DNA from: Naumannella halotolerans
GTDB taxonomy: Bacteria; Actinomycetota; Actinomycetes; Propionibacteriales; Propionibacteriaceae
DNA: 64,000 nucleotides
Reading direction: 5' to 3'
Assembly (NCBI RefSeq): GCF_004364645.1
Contig: NZ_SOAW01000003.1
Span: 248,001-312,000 of the forward strand
Shown here: one piece after another, positions 36,112 to 45,895 of the stretch
Position numbering within the stretch: position 1 is the first letter of the stretch
How the letters are laid out: each line of letters begins with the position of its first letter
Notes under the pieces: generated by a model
Database searches by the model: none
What the model saw: the letters and a program-made list of their open reading frames with translations, nothing else
Told to the model about the DNA's origin: nothing
Program-made: the position numbers and the translations under genes

Positions 36112-36168
36112 TCAGGAGACCGTCAGGGCAAGCGATCTGCGGCAGGATGTGACGAGGAGGTGGTACGG

Positions 36169-36810
36169 GTGCCGATCCCCGAAGCCGAGGTGGTGTCTCG
36201 ACGACTGCTGCGCGACGACGTGTACGCGATGATCCTCGACGCGATCGTCAGCGGTCAGCTGGCACCGGGGGAGCGGTTGCGCGACCAGGACCTGGCGGCC
36301 TGGCTCGGCGTCAGCCGCACCCCGGTCCGGGAGGCCCTGTTGCGACTCGAACGCGCCGGACTGGTGATCAGCAAACCCGGCAGTTCCACCACGGTGGCAC
36401 CCGATGACCCGAGGTCGGTGGCCGCGGCGCAGCAAGTCGCGGCTGCGCTGCACGAGCTGGCGACGCGGGCAGCGGTCGGCCGACTGGGCGAGGGCGACTT
36501 CGGCGAACTGGACGACGCCAACGCCGCGCTCGGCGACGCCCTGGGCGCAGCCGACCCGATCGCAGCGGCCAGGGCCGACGAGGCCTTTCACCAGGTGTTC
36601 GTCCGGGTCGCCGACAATCCTGTGCTCACCGAGACCCTGGGTCAGGTCACCCCGCTGCTGCGGCGGGCCGTGCACCTGCGGTTCGGGGAGTTCTTCTCCG
36701 GCCGCCAATCCACCGAGGTGCATGAGCGGATCGTCGAGGCGGCCCGTCGGCGAGACGCCGAAACCGCCGGTCGCCTGGCCCGCGACAACTGGCTCACCCT
36801 CGCCGACTGA
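36169..36810 (+). CDS. GntR-family regulator (FadR/FCD subfamily), likely acdS regulator
   Basis: A 213-residue regulator. The N-terminal winged helix is LLRDDVYAMILDAIVSGQL, then LRDQDLAAWLGVSRTPVREAL. An FCD effector-binding helical domain follows (AADEAFHQVFVRVADN-like region, STEVHERIVEAARRRD). GTG 36169 has GAGGAGG 9 nt upstream; GTG 36160 is possible. It is divergent from acdS, which suggests that it senses ACC or its products. Known ACC-deaminase regulators are mostly Lrp-type (AcdR), so this is a different solution. Confidence 0.82.
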   Translation: MPIPEAEVVSRRLLRDDVYAMILDAIVSGQLAPGERLRDQDLAAWLGVSRTPVREALLRLERAGLVISKPGSSTTVAPDDPRSVAAAQQVAAALHELATRAAVGRLGEGDFGELDDANAALGDALGAADPIAAARADEAFHQVFVRVADNPVLTETLGQVTPLLRRAVHLRFGEFFSGRQSTEVHERIVEAARRRDAETAGRLARDNWLTLAD

Positions 36811-36890
36811 GGACCCAGCACCGGGGGCGGGGTTGGCTCGGCCCGGTGGATGTGACAGGTTGGAGGGGTACCCGTCGGGAGGAGGGCAGC

Positions 36891-37217
36891 ATGCCCCAGC
36901 AGGCGTGGAGCGACAAGCGCGAACGACAGTACGAGAAGATCAAGGACAGCGAACTCGATCAAGGCCGCAGCACCGAGACGGCCGAGGAGATCGCCGCGCG
37001 GACGGTGAACAAGGCCCGTGCCCGCGCCGGTGAGTCCGCACAGGCCAGCCGTACCTCGACCGAGGACATCTCCTCGGGGCGCCGCGGCGGGCTGCGTTCG
37101 GGAAAGGGTCCCGGCGGCCGGACCAAGGATCAGCTCTATGCCGATGCCAGGCGTGCCGGCATCAAGGGCCGATCGAAGATGACCAAGGAAGAACTCGAAG
37201 CAGCACTGCGCCGTTGA
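36891..37217 (+). CDS. Small basic protein with C-terminal Rho-N/SAP-like motif
   Basis: A 108-residue, highly charged protein with probable disorder over residues 1-75. The C-terminal ~35 residues (TKDQLYADARRAGIKGRSKM, then TKEELEAALRR) resemble the Rho N-terminal/SAP-type helix-extended-helix found in small stress or 'plasmid stabilisation' proteins. It may bind nucleic acid. GGGAGGAGGGCAGC precedes ATG 36891. It lies 68 nt before a YghA-like dehydrogenase with which it may be coexpressed. Confidence 0.65.
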   Translation: MPQQAWSDKRERQYEKIKDSELDQGRSTETAEEIAARTVNKARARAGESAQASRTSTEDISSGRRGGLRSGKGPGGRTKDQLYADARRAGIKGRSKMTKEELEAALRR

Positions 37218-37285
37218 CCCGGCAGTGCCCCCAACCCACACAGCGCACCACCAGCGCAGACGAAACGTTCGAAGGAAGAAGCACC

Positions 37286-38185
37286 ATGACGCAGGACAAC
37301 ATCAGCACCCGCGCCGCAGCCATGACCAATGATCAAGGCGGGTTCGAGGCACAGCAGCAGACACCTCCCGGATCCACCACGGCGATGCAGCCGGTTCCCG
37401 ATCATGGTGAGCAGACCTACGTCGGTCATGATCGACTCGCCGGACTGCGTGCACTGATCACCGGCGGAGACTCCGGGATCGGTCGCGCAGTCGCCATCGC
37501 CTACGCCCGGGAAGGGGCCGATGTGGCGCTGTCGTACCTGCCCGAGGAGCAGGCCGATGCCGAGGACACCGCCGCCTGGGTGGAGAAGGCAGGCCGCAAG
37601 GCCGTCCTGCTGCCCGGTGATCTTCGTACCAAGGAGGTCTGCGAACAGGTGGTGAAGGATGCGGTCGACGGACTCGGTGGTCTGGACGTGCTGGTGAACA
37701 ACGCCGGATACCAGATGGCGCGGACCGAGGGCATCGACGAGTTGCGCGACGACGATCTCGACCGGGTGTTCAAGACCAACCTGTATGCGACGTTCTGGGT
37801 GACCCGGGCCGTCTCACCACACCTGGGCAGCGGCGCCAGCATCATCAACACCACCTCGATCCAGGCCTACGAGCCGTCGACCACGATGCTCGACTACGCA
37901 GCGACCAAGGCCGGGTTGAACAACTTCACCGTGAACCTCGCCGCGGAGCTCGGCCCGCGCGGCATCCGGGTCAACGCCGTTGCTCCCGGACCGATCTGGA
38001 CGCCCTTGCAGCCGGCGACCCAGTCGGCGGAGAAGGTCGAACAGTTCGGCGGGGACACTCCGCTGGGCCGGGCCGGGCAGCCCGGCGAGGTCGCCGGAGC
38101 CTATGTCTTCCTGGCCGCACCGGCCGAGGCCGGCTACGTCTCGGCGACGGTGGTCGGTGTCACCGGCGGCAAGCCGGTCTTCTGA
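37286..38185 (+). CDS. SDR-family oxidoreductase, YghA-like
   Basis: A 299-residue short-chain dehydrogenase with a ~45-residue N-terminal extension typical of the YghA/GsiB-linked group. The Rossmann motif is ITGGDSGIGRAVA, then NNAGYQM. The catalytic triad lies in INTTSIQAYEP (Ser) and DYAATKAGLNNF (Tyr-x3-Lys). Substrate unknown, often linked to general stress. Start ATG 37286 follows GAAGGAAGA. Confidence 0.88.
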   Translation: MTQDNISTRAAAMTNDQGGFEAQQQTPPGSTTAMQPVPDHGEQTYVGHDRLAGLRALITGGDSGIGRAVAIAYAREGADVALSYLPEEQADAEDTAAWVEKAGRKAVLLPGDLRTKEVCEQVVKDAVDGLGGLDVLVNNAGYQMARTEGIDELRDDDLDRVFKTNLYATFWVTRAVSPHLGSGASIINTTSIQAYEPSTTMLDYAATKAGLNNFTVNLAAELGPRGIRVNAVAPGPIWTPLQPATQSAEKVEQFGGDTPLGRAGQPGEVAGAYVFLAAPAEAGYVSATVVGVTGGKPVF

Positions 38186-38256
38186 GGTACCGCCCCTGCG
38201 GGAGCGCGGGCCGTCCGAGGGGTCTTTCGAGACACCGTTCGTCCGAGGCCACGGGG

Positions 38257-38286
38257 CCGGGTGGAGCAGATTGCCGCTCCACCCGG
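38257..38286. terminator. Hairpin terminator after SDR gene
   Basis: CCGGGTGGAGC and GCTCCACCCGG form a perfect 11-bp stem with an 8-nt loop. Confidence 0.6.
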
Positions 38287-38308
38287 TCCCGTTCCTTCGC
38301 TGCCGCGG

Positions 38309-38314
38309 CATGAT
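38309..38314 (+). promoter_or_regulatory. -10 box CATGAT, leaderless start of NmrA-like gene
   Basis: CATGAT, then GGGGTG (6 nt), then ATG 38321. This supports the shorter start over TTG/GTG codons upstream. Confidence 0.45.
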
Positions 38315-38320
38315 GGGGTG

Positions 38321-39160
38321 ATGAGTGAACTGATCGCCGTCACCGGTACCACCGGTGCGCTGGGTGGCCGTACCGCAGAACTGCTCAGCGCGCGAGGCGC
38401 CCGTTTCCGGATGCTGGTACGCGACCCCGCGCGCGCCCCCGAACTGGCCGGCGGGGAGGTGGCGGTCGCCGAGTTCGCCGACACCGCTGCCGTCACCCGG
38501 GCACTGGCCGGGGTGACAACGGTGCTGATGGTCTCGGCGCACGAATCGGCAGACCGAGTCGCCGAACACCGCTCCTTCATCGACGGTGCGGTCGCTGCCG
38601 GCGTACAGCAGATCGTCTACATCTCCTTCGTGGGTGCAGATCCCGGAGCCACCTTCACCCTCGCCCGTGACCATGCGGCGACCGAGGAGTACCTGCGCGA
38701 CAGTGGCGTCGCGACCACCATGTTGCGGGACAACTTCTACGCCGACGCCCTGATCGAATTCGGCGGGGAGGACCGGGTGATCCGTGGACCCGCCGGTGAC
38801 GGGCGGGTCGCCGCGGTCGTTCGCGCCGATGTCGCCCGTACCGCCACCGCGGTCCTGCTGGACCCCGAACCGCACCGGGGGAAGACCTACAACCTGACCG
38901 GACCGCAGGCGTTGACCCTGGCAGAGGTTGCCGCCACGGTCACCGAGATCACCGGGAACCCGCTGACCTACCACGACGAGACCCTCCCGGAGGCCTACGA
39001 GTCACGGGCCAAGTACGGTGCGCCGGAATGGATGGTCGACGCGTGGGTGTCGACCTACCTGGCGATCGCCGAGAACAAGCTGGCCACGGTCAGCGACGAC
39101 ATCGAACACCTCACCGGGGCCCCGCCGACCAGTCTGGCCGAGCTGCTGCGGGCCGGCTGA
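38321..39160 (+). CDS. NmrA-like NAD(P)-binding protein
   Basis: A 279-residue atypical short-chain dehydrogenase. The N-terminal nucleotide-binding loop is VTGTTGALGGRTAELL. GVTTVLMVSAHESADRV and VQQIVYISFVGADPGATFTL follow, as in the QOR2/NmrA group that acts on quinones or senses redox state. The usual active-site Tyr/Lys pair is not obvious. Function is uncertain beyond NAD(P)H binding. Confidence 0.8.
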   Translation: MSELIAVTGTTGALGGRTAELLSARGARFRMLVRDPARAPELAGGEVAVAEFADTAAVTRALAGVTTVLMVSAHESADRVAEHRSFIDGAVAAGVQQIVYISFVGADPGATFTLARDHAATEEYLRDSGVATTMLRDNFYADALIEFGGEDRVIRGPAGDGRVAAVVRADVARTATAVLLDPEPHRGKTYNLTGPQALTLAEVAATVTEITGNPLTYHDETLPEAYESRAKYGAPEWMVDAWVSTYLAIAENKLATVSDDIEHLTGAPPTSLAELLRAG

Positions 39161-39265
39161 TCGACCTCTGAGGTAGCTGCCGGTCGATCTGAGGTAGCGC
39201 GAGCCTGCAGGAACAGGGATTCTCGCCGATGTGGCACGGCTGGCTGGGCCAGCAATGTGGGCTGC

Positions 39266-39451
39266 ATGAGCGATTACCTGGCAATGAAGATGACCGAATC
39301 CCGCATGGACGACCTACGGGCCGAGGTGGAGAACCGGCGGTTGGCACGAGAACTGCCGTCACGCCCCTCACTCCTGCGGCGGTGGTGGGACCAGTTGACG
39401 GACAATGGCCCTGCGCGGCAGCCGAGTACCCGCCGGCGGTACGCCGCCTGA
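39266..39451 (+). CDS. Small uncharacterised protein (61 aa)
   Basis: A 61-residue charged protein beginning MSDYLAMKMTESRMDDLRAE and ending LLRRWWDQL...RRRYAA. An amphipathic helix is followed by a Trp/Arg-rich segment. Similar short proteins with an R-R-W-W-like end occur in actinobacteria, but no function is known to me. Codon bias is like its neighbours. It lies just before the LuxR-type gene. Confidence 0.5.
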   Translation: MSDYLAMKMTESRMDDLRAEVENRRLARELPSRPSLLRRWWDQLTDNGPARQPSTRRRYAA

Positions 39452-39600
39452 TCGGTGTCGTGCCCGGCCTGTGCACCAGCCGGGAACGGGCAGCGCTACC
39501 ATCCGAGGCAGCCATCGGTGCTGCACGAGGAACCCCCGGGAGAAGCAGATGATCACGCCAGCCACACCGGCGGTCGAACCGTCGAGGTACGGGGGCGCGC

Positions 39601-42515
39601 GTGGGTGATCGTCGAGCCATGGTCGGCCGCGATGCCGAACTCGGCGCAGTCCTCGCCTCGATCGGAGTCGACCCCCACCGGGGCGCCGATCGATTGACCG
39701 ACCTGCTGATCGCCGGTGACGCCGGTGTGGGCAAGTCCCGACTCCTGGCCGCGGTACGCGAGGAGGCCGAGCGGCGCGGTTGGTCGATGGTCAGCGGACA
39801 CTGCCTGGACTTCGGCGACGCCGACCTCGCCTACCTGCCGTTCTCCGAAGTGGTGGGACAACTGGTCGAGTCCTGGCCCACAGCGATGCAGCAGGTCCTG
39901 CAGGCCCATCCCGCCCTGGCCAAGTTGCAACCCGGGAGACGTACCAGGTCGGCCGGGACCGGATCGGATGACGATCAGGCCGTGGACCGGCCGGATCTGT
40001 ACCGGGCCATGGCCGCGGCGCTGGCCGCGGTGGCGAAGCAGAACCCGCTGATCCTGGTGATCGACGACTGTCACTGGGCCGATCGGTCGACCCGGGAGCT
40101 GCTGACCTTCCTGCTCTCCCGAGGCGATCCTGCCGGTTTTGCGGTGATCGTCTCCTACCGGGCCGATGATCTCCATCGCCGGCACCCGCTGCGGCGCCAC
40201 CTCGCCGAGTGGGGACGTCTGGGTGGTGTCGACCGGTTGCAACTGGGCCGCTGAGTGACGCGGCCGTGCGGATGCTGGTGAGCCAGCTCAGTGCCGATCG
40301 GTTCGACGAGCGCCAACTCGGTGATGTCGTCGACCGGGCCGAGGGCAATGCCTTCTTCGTGGAGGAGTTGGTCAATGCCGCCGCCGAGCCCGGTGGTGCC
40401 GTTCCCAATGATCTGGCCGACCTGCTGCTGGTCCGCCTGGACCGGTTGGACGAGGCCGCCCGGCAGGTCGTGCGGACCGCGAGTGTCGGCGGTCGGCGGG
40501 TCTCCCATGTGCTGCTCGAGGCGGTGGTCGACCTCGGTGCGAATGAGTTGGAGACGGCCCTGCGCAGTGCGGTCGACCAGAATGTGCTGACCGCCGATCG
40601 GGGCGGTTATGCCTTCCGTCATGCGCTGCTCGGTGAGGCCGTCCACGACGACCTGTTGCCCGGCGAGCGGATTCGGTTGCACACCCGTTACGTGCGAGCC
40701 CTGCAGGACGATCCGGCGGCCGGTCCTGCCGCGGGACTGGCCCGTCACGCCCGACTGGCCCACGACTGGCCGACCGCCTTCTCCGCCAGCATCGAGGCGG
40801 CCCGGGAGGCCAATGCCGTCGGGGCACCGGCCTCGGCAGCCGGACATTACCTGCGGGCGCTGGAGATCCGAGCCACCGAGTCCGACCTGTCCGTCGACGG
40901 TCCCGGACCGGTGGACCTGGTCATCAGCGCCGGTGAGGCGCTGATGCTGGCCGGCGATCCCGAGCGCGCCGAGGCCGTGCTGCGCGAGCAGTACACCGCG
41001 ATGGGACCGGGATCGAGTGTGACCGATCAAGCGCGGTTGCTGGTCTCCCTGGCCCGGGCGGGGAGCTTCCTCGACGGTGAACAGGAATCGCTCGAACTCT
41101 CGGCGAAGGCGGTCTGGCTGGTACCCGAGGGATTGTCGGTGGTACGGACCGAGATCATGGTCAACCACGCCAAGGTCCTCGGTGCGTGGGGCCGCGTCTT
41201 CGAGGCCGAGCAGGCCGGCCTCGAAGCCTTGGCGATGGCCGAACAGTTGCAACGCAATGACCTGGCCAGTGACGCCGCAACCACCCTCTCCGCCCTGCTG
41301 GGCAGCGGTTCGACGGAGCAGATGCGGGAATCACTGCGGGCGTCGGTGGAGCGAGCGGCGAGCGCCGGTGCCCTCGAGGCCGAACTGCGCGGGCGGTACC
41401 TGCTCGGACGGTCGTTCCAGGACCAAGGTCAGTACTCCGAGGCGGTCGGCTGGTTCGAATCCGCCGTCGAGCTGGCCGCCGATCGTCACTCCCGCTGGGC
41501 CCCCTATGCCTTCGTCGCCTACTGGCAGCTGTGCTGGATCCGTTATCTGCAAGGTGATTGGGAGCAGGCACTGGCCATGACCGTCGTCGACGATCAACCA
41601 CCGCTCACCGGCGCTGTGCTGACCGCCCTGCGCTGCACCATCGGTTCGGCGCGAGGTGACGACATCGGCAGGGAACTGGCAGGTCTGCGATCGTTCTGGA
41701 CCCGTGATGTGGCGGTGGCCATCCACTCGGCGCCGTTGGAGATGATCTTGGCGGGCCGACGTGGCCAGCCGGAGTCGATCATGGACAGATATGCCGAAGT
41801 GGTGGCCGACCTCACGCCGGTGTGGCAGGAGTGGTTCGATGCCCGGCTCCGGCTGGCGGCCGTGGCCATCGGGGCGATCGCCGAGGCGTTGCCCGGCTGC
41901 AGTTCCCAGCAACGTCTCGCACTGCGGAACCCGATCGAGCGACTGCATGCCGACGGTCTGGAGGTACTTGCCCGGCGGAGCTCACTGGCGCGGCAGCGTT
42001 GGGGACCCGAGGGGAGGGCGTGGGAGACGCGGCTGCATGCCGAGACGTTGAGGGCCCGCTGGCTGGTTGGCTCCGACGATGCCCCGGGCGCTGAGGAGTT
42101 GATCACCGCCTGGAAGATGTGCGAGGAGGCCTTCGCCCGACTGGGCCATGTCCACGAACTGGCCGTCGTGCGTACCGCGCTGGTGGGTGTGCTGCAGGCT
42201 GCCGGTGGTGATCAGCCGCAGGTGCGAGAGTTGATTGCCGCCGCCAGGCGTACCGCCGTCGCGCTCGGCGCAAAACCCCTGCTGGAACGGCTCGGGTCCC
42301 ATCGTGATGCAGGTCCGGGCCCGGTGGAACTGACACCTCGTGAGGGCGAGGTCCTGCGACAGGTCGCCGAGGGCCACAGCAACGGTGAGATCGGGAAGCG
42401 GTTGTTCATCGCCACCAAGACGGTGAGTGTGCACGTGTCCAACCTGATGGCGAAACTGGGGGCGAGCTCACGTACCGAGGCGGTGGCGATGGCCCGACGT
42501 CGAGGACTGATCTGA
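39601..42515 (+). pseudogene. LuxR-type AAA ATPase regulator, broken by a single-base frameshift
   Basis: Two overlapping frames together encode one ~970-residue large LuxR (MalT/LAL-like) regulator. The first (39601-40254) holds the Walker A AGDAGVGKSRLLAA and Walker B LILVIDDCHWADR. The second (from about 40250 to 42515) carries the rest of the ATPase domain, a TPR-like helical region and a C-terminal LuxR HTH (ELTPREGEVLRQVAEGHSNG, KTVSVHVSNLMAKLG). Around 40247-40252 the DNA reads CTGGGCCGCTGAGTGAC; one extra C (GGGCCCGCTG) would give L-G-P-L-S-D and join both halves. This is either a true inactivating deletion or a sequencing error in a C run. Start GTG 39601 or ATG 39619. Confidence 0.8.
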
Positions 42516-42519
42516 GCGA

Positions 42520-42897
42520 TCAGTAGTCGATCTCTCGCAGCAGCGCACTGGGCGGGCTCACGTCGGCGCCGATCGCGTGGATCCGGTCGGCGAGTGCCCG
42601 GTCGGCGGTCACCACCGTCAGGTCCTCACCGGCTGCCACCACCGAGCAGGCGCGGCGGATCACCTCATCATCCCCGAGGCCGTCGGCATGACGTACCCAG
42701 ACCGAACCGGTCGTGGATTCGGGTACCCCTTGCCGGGCGGGTCCCTCCAGGACGAGTTCGACCCGGTCGACGGTGGACAGCCGGGCATCGACCAGGCATC
42801 GATGGAGTCGGTACGCAGCCGCTGCCCGATCCCTCCACCAGCCATCGGGAACCGAACCGACCACATTCGCGCTGTCGATGATCATCACGCTGCTCAT
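42520..42897 (-). CDS. NYN/PIN-like RNase-fold protein
   Basis: A 125-residue protein. VMIIDSANVVGSVPDGWWRD carries the first acidic residue of the PIN/NYN fold. DDEVIRRACSVV and TVVTADRALADRIH supply the later conserved Asp positions. Such proteins are probable metal-dependent RNases. The stop lies 4 nt from the convergent LuxR-type gene. Confidence 0.72.
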   Translation of the reverse strand: MSSVMIIDSANVVGSVPDGWWRDRAAAAYRLHRCLVDARLSTVDRVELVLEGPARQGVPESTTGSVWVRHADGLGDDEVIRRACSVVAAGEDLTVVTADRALADRIHAIGADVSPPSALLREIDY

Positions 42898-42929
42898 CGA
42901 CGACCCCCGATCGGTGCGTACCCCGAAGA

Positions 42930-43130
42930 TCAGGAACTGCGAACATGGTCGACCACCGCAGCATCGAACCCATCCGCCGGGGTGCGGCCGGTGCCGAACG
43001 GGCCCGGAATCGGGATGATCATCAGCGGCGCAGGAGCTTTTCCGCCGATCATCCCCGCGGGGGATTCGGAAAGGCCGCAGGCCTCGGTCCTGGGGTGGCT
43101 GACTGCGGGTGTGCCGAAGTGGGTGTGCAT
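42930..43130 (-). CDS. Possible small protein (66 aa)
   Basis: A 66-residue frame starting MHTHFGTPAVSHP and containing the hydrophobic Pro/Gly block PLMIIPIPGPFG. CGAGGAG lies 6-7 nt before ATG 43130, a better ribosome site than most genes here have. The frame ends 33 nt before the NYN gene in the same direction. There is no homology I recognise. The rest of the 43131-43350 gap holds only a GTGACCGGCAGTCAC hairpin (43171-43185). Confidence 0.25.
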   Translation of the reverse strand: MHTHFGTPAVSHPRTEACGLSESPAGMIGGKAPAPLMIIPIPGPFGTGRTPADGFDAAVVDHVRSS

Positions 43131-43350
43131 GGGGGGCTCCTCGAATCGGTATCTCATCCGGCCGGCGAGTGACCGGCAGTCACCGGCCGTACCGGATTCG
43201 CCACGAGGTGCGAAGCGGACGGGATCGGCAACCGATAGGAAGACTATCAGGTGAGGCCCGTGGTCGTGTCGAATCCTCGCCCAGCATGGATCGGGGTACG
43301 AGCGTGGCCGGTCTCGAGATGGTCGACCGGAATGCTGTCGGGAGGTGGGT

Positions 43351-44298
43351 TCAGCTGCGGTGGCGGCTGACCTCGTACAGCGCGATACCGGCCGCGACAC
43401 CGGCGTTGAGGGACTCGACCTCCACCGCGATCGGGATCGAGGCCAGTACGTCACAGTGCTCGCGTACCAGTCGGGCCAGACCGTCGCCCTCGCTGCCGAC
43501 GACCAGCACCACGGGGCCGTCGAGACCGGCGACCTCGGAGATGTCGGTCGAATCCTCCTCACCGGCCAGCCCGACGATCGTGAACCCCGCCTTGGCATAG
43601 GCGGCCAGGGTGCGGTTCAGGTTGGTGGCGCGGGCGATCGGCAGTCGTGCCGCAGCGCCGGCGGAGGTCTTCCAGGCGGCAGCGGTCATCTGGGCCGAGC
43701 GGCGTTCGGGAATGATCATGCCCTCGGCGCCGAAGGCGGCCGCCGATCGGACGATCGCGCCCAGGTTGCGAGGGTCGGTGATCGAATCCAGTGCCACGAC
43801 CAGCCCGGGGCTGTCACCGGCGATGATCGAGTCCAGCAATTCCTCGGGATGGGCATAGGTGAACTCGGGAAGACGCAGCGCCACGCCCTGGTGCACCGCG
43901 CCGCCGGTCATCCGATCCAGTTCTGCCCGGGTCACCTGCAGCATCGAGATGCCGTTGTCGGCGGTGAACTTGAAGATCTCCCGCAACCGGTCGTCGCGTT
44001 CGAGCCCCTCGGCCACATAGGCGGCACGGATCGGGATCTCGGCCAGGAGCGATTCCAGTACCGGGTTCCGGCCGACGATCCACTCCGCCCCCGTGGCCTT
44101 CGGGGTCCGCCGCTGCGAACTCGCCGCCCGCTTCTCGGCGGCCTTCTTCGTCCGGTGTGCCTTGTGGTACACCCGATCCTCCGCCCGCGGAGTCGGCCCC
44201 TTGCCCTCCAGACCACGGCGGACCCGGCCGCCGGAGCCGGCGGTATTGCCCTTGCCCTTCTTGCGGACTGCCCCTCGGCGCTGCGAATTTCCTGCCAT
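43351..44298 (-). CDS. rlmB: 23S rRNA (guanosine-2'-O)-methyltransferase RlmB (SpoU/TrmH family)
   Basis: A 315-residue SPOUT methyltransferase. A ~70-residue Lys/Arg-rich N-terminal tail is followed by the substrate-binding domain ([18 protein letters not shown]). The knotted catalytic domain has [30 protein letters not shown] and [20 protein letters not shown]. It methylates a 23S rRNA guanosine. It lies 31 nt after cysS in the same operon, as in mycobacteria. Confidence 0.93.
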   Translation of the reverse strand: MAGNSQRRGAVRKKGKGNTAGSGGRVRRGLEGKGPTPRAEDRVYHKAHRTKKAAEKRAASSQRRTPKATGAEWIVGRNPVLESLLAEIPIRAAYVAEGLERDDRLREIFKFTADNGISMLQVTRAELDRMTGGAVHQGVALRLPEFTYAHPEELLDSIIAGDSPGLVVALDSITDPRNLGAIVRSAAAFGAEGMIIPERRSAQMTAAAWKTSAGAAARLPIARATNLNRTLAAYAKAGFTIVGLAGEEDSTDISEVAGLDGPVVLVVGSEGDGLARLVREHCDVLASIPIAVEVESLNAGVAAGIALYEVSRHRS

Positions 44299-44329
44299 GT
44301 GATCAAGAACTCTCTGTGCTGCGAGGCCC

Positions 44330-45748
44330 TCAGGCCTGCTTGGACAGCGACCAGGTGGTGCCGTCGCGGGTGTCGGTCAGCTCGATCCCCAGAGCTGACA
44401 GTTGGTTGCGGATCTCGTCGGCGCGGCTGTAATCTCTTGCCTGCTTAGCCTCGGCGCGGTCGTTGATCAACCGCTCGACCAGTGCGTCGACGATCGGTTC
44501 GAGTTGATCACCGCCACCCGAAGCCCGGTCCCAGATGGGATCAGCCGGGTTCAGGCCGAAGACGTCGAGCATCGCCCGTACCTCGGCAAGGCGGAGCGAG
44601 ACCGTCAACAGATCGCGGGCGTTGAGGGCGGAATTGCCGTCCCGGATCGTCTCGTAGAGCACCGCGAAGGCCTTCGGTGTTCCCAGATCGTCATTCATCG
44701 CCTCGACGAAGGCATCGGGCAGGACGACTGCGCTGACATCCTCGGACAGGGCATCGGCAGCCCGGTCGAGGAAGGAGTCGATCCGCTCCAGCGAGGCCGT
44801 CGCCTCGGACAGTGAATCGTCGGAGAACTCGATCGCCGACCGGTAGTGGGGGGCGGCCAGATACATCCGCACCGCCCGGGGTGGGTAGTGCTTCACGACC
44901 TCACTGACGAGCGCACCGTTGCCGAGCGATTTCGACATCTTCTCCCCGGCCGCGGTCACCCAGTTGTTGTGCATCCAGTACCGGGCGAAGGGTTTGCCGG
45001 CGGCGCGGGACTGGGCGAGTTCGTTCTCGTGATGGGGGAAACGCAGGTCGAGGCCGCCGCCATGGACGTCGAAGGTGTCGCCGAGATACTTCCCGGCCAT
45101 CGCCGAGCACTCCAGGTGCCAGCCGGGACGTCCGCGACCCCACGGAGAGGGCCACGACGCCGTCCACGGCTCCTCGGGTTTGTGCCCCTTCCAGAGGGCG
45201 AAGTCACGCGGATCCCGCTTGCCCCGGGGATCGGCATCGGCCGCCGGCTCCATGTCGTCGACCTTCTGCCCGGAGAGTTCGCCGTAGGCCGGCCAGGACT
45301 TCACGTCGAAGTAGACATCCCCGGAGCCGTCGGTGGCCGGATAGGCATGACCGCGCTCGATCAAGGCCGCGACCAGTTCCAACATCTCCGGGATGTGCCC
45401 GGTGGCTCGTGGCTCGTAGGTGGGCGGGATGCATCCGAGGGCTGCGTAGGCGTCGTGCAGCTCGCGCTCGAAATGATAGGCATGCGCCCACCAGGGCACA
45501 CCCGCCTGGGCGGACTTGCTGAGGATCTTGTCGTCGATGTCGGTGACATTGGCGATCACCGTCACCTCGTACCCCTGCACCGCCAGCCAGCGGCGCAGCA
45601 CGTCGAAGACGACCTCCTTGCGAATGTGACCCAGATGCGGCGCCGACTGCACGGTGAGCCCACAGTGGTAGATCGACACCTTGCCCGGTTCGAGCGGGAC
45701 GAAGTCTCGTACCTCACGGGTTGCTGAGTCATACAGGCGCAGGGTCAC
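44330..45748 (-). CDS. cysS: Cysteinyl-tRNA synthetase
   Basis: A 472-residue class I synthetase. [17 protein letters not shown] holds the HIGH-type motif (HLGH) and KMSKS appears as [10 protein letters not shown]. Zinc-site residues lie in the YHCGLTVQ and HLECSAM segments. The C-terminal anticodon-binding part ends SLSKQA. The leaderless GTG 45748 is supported by TAGGCT 6 nt upstream. It starts the cysS-rlmB operon. Confidence 0.95.
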   Translation of the reverse strand: MTLRLYDSATREVRDFVPLEPGKVSIYHCGLTVQSAPHLGHIRKEVVFDVLRRWLAVQGYEVTVIANVTDIDDKILSKSAQAGVPWWAHAYHFERELHDAYAALGCIPPTYEPRATGHIPEMLELVAALIERGHAYPATDGSGDVYFDVKSWPAYGELSGQKVDDMEPAADADPRGKRDPRDFALWKGHKPEEPWTASWPSPWGRGRPGWHLECSAMAGKYLGDTFDVHGGGLDLRFPHHENELAQSRAAGKPFARYWMHNNWVTAAGEKMSKSLGNGALVSEVVKHYPPRAVRMYLAAPHYRSAIEFSDDSLSEATASLERIDSFLDRAADALSEDVSAVVLPDAFVEAMNDDLGTPKAFAVLYETIRDGNSALNARDLLTVSLRLAEVRAMLDVFGLNPADPIWDRASGGGDQLEPIVDALVERLINDRAEAKQARDYSRADEIRNQLSALGIELTDTRDGTTWSLSKQA

Positions 45749-45754
45749 CGGACC

Positions 45755-45760
45755 AGCCTA
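45755..45760 (-). promoter_or_regulatory. -10 box TAGGCT of the cysS-rlmB operon
   Basis: On the minus strand TAGGCT, then 6 nt, then GTG 45748. Confidence 0.55.
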
Positions 45761-45895
45761 TCGGTGCTGGGCGATCGCGGCCGATCGTGGGCGAGCTCAC
45801 ATGCCGGTCGGAATGACCCTTGAACGGTCAATCGTTGCACCGGAAGCGGTCGCAACCCCCGCGGCCGCCTGTCTATTGCTTGAGGAGTTCGTGGA

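Noticed and set aside
37814-38974. Antisense frame across the SDR and NmrA-like genes
   Set aside because: It covers two genes with intact Rossmann motifs on the other strand and has no recognisable domain.
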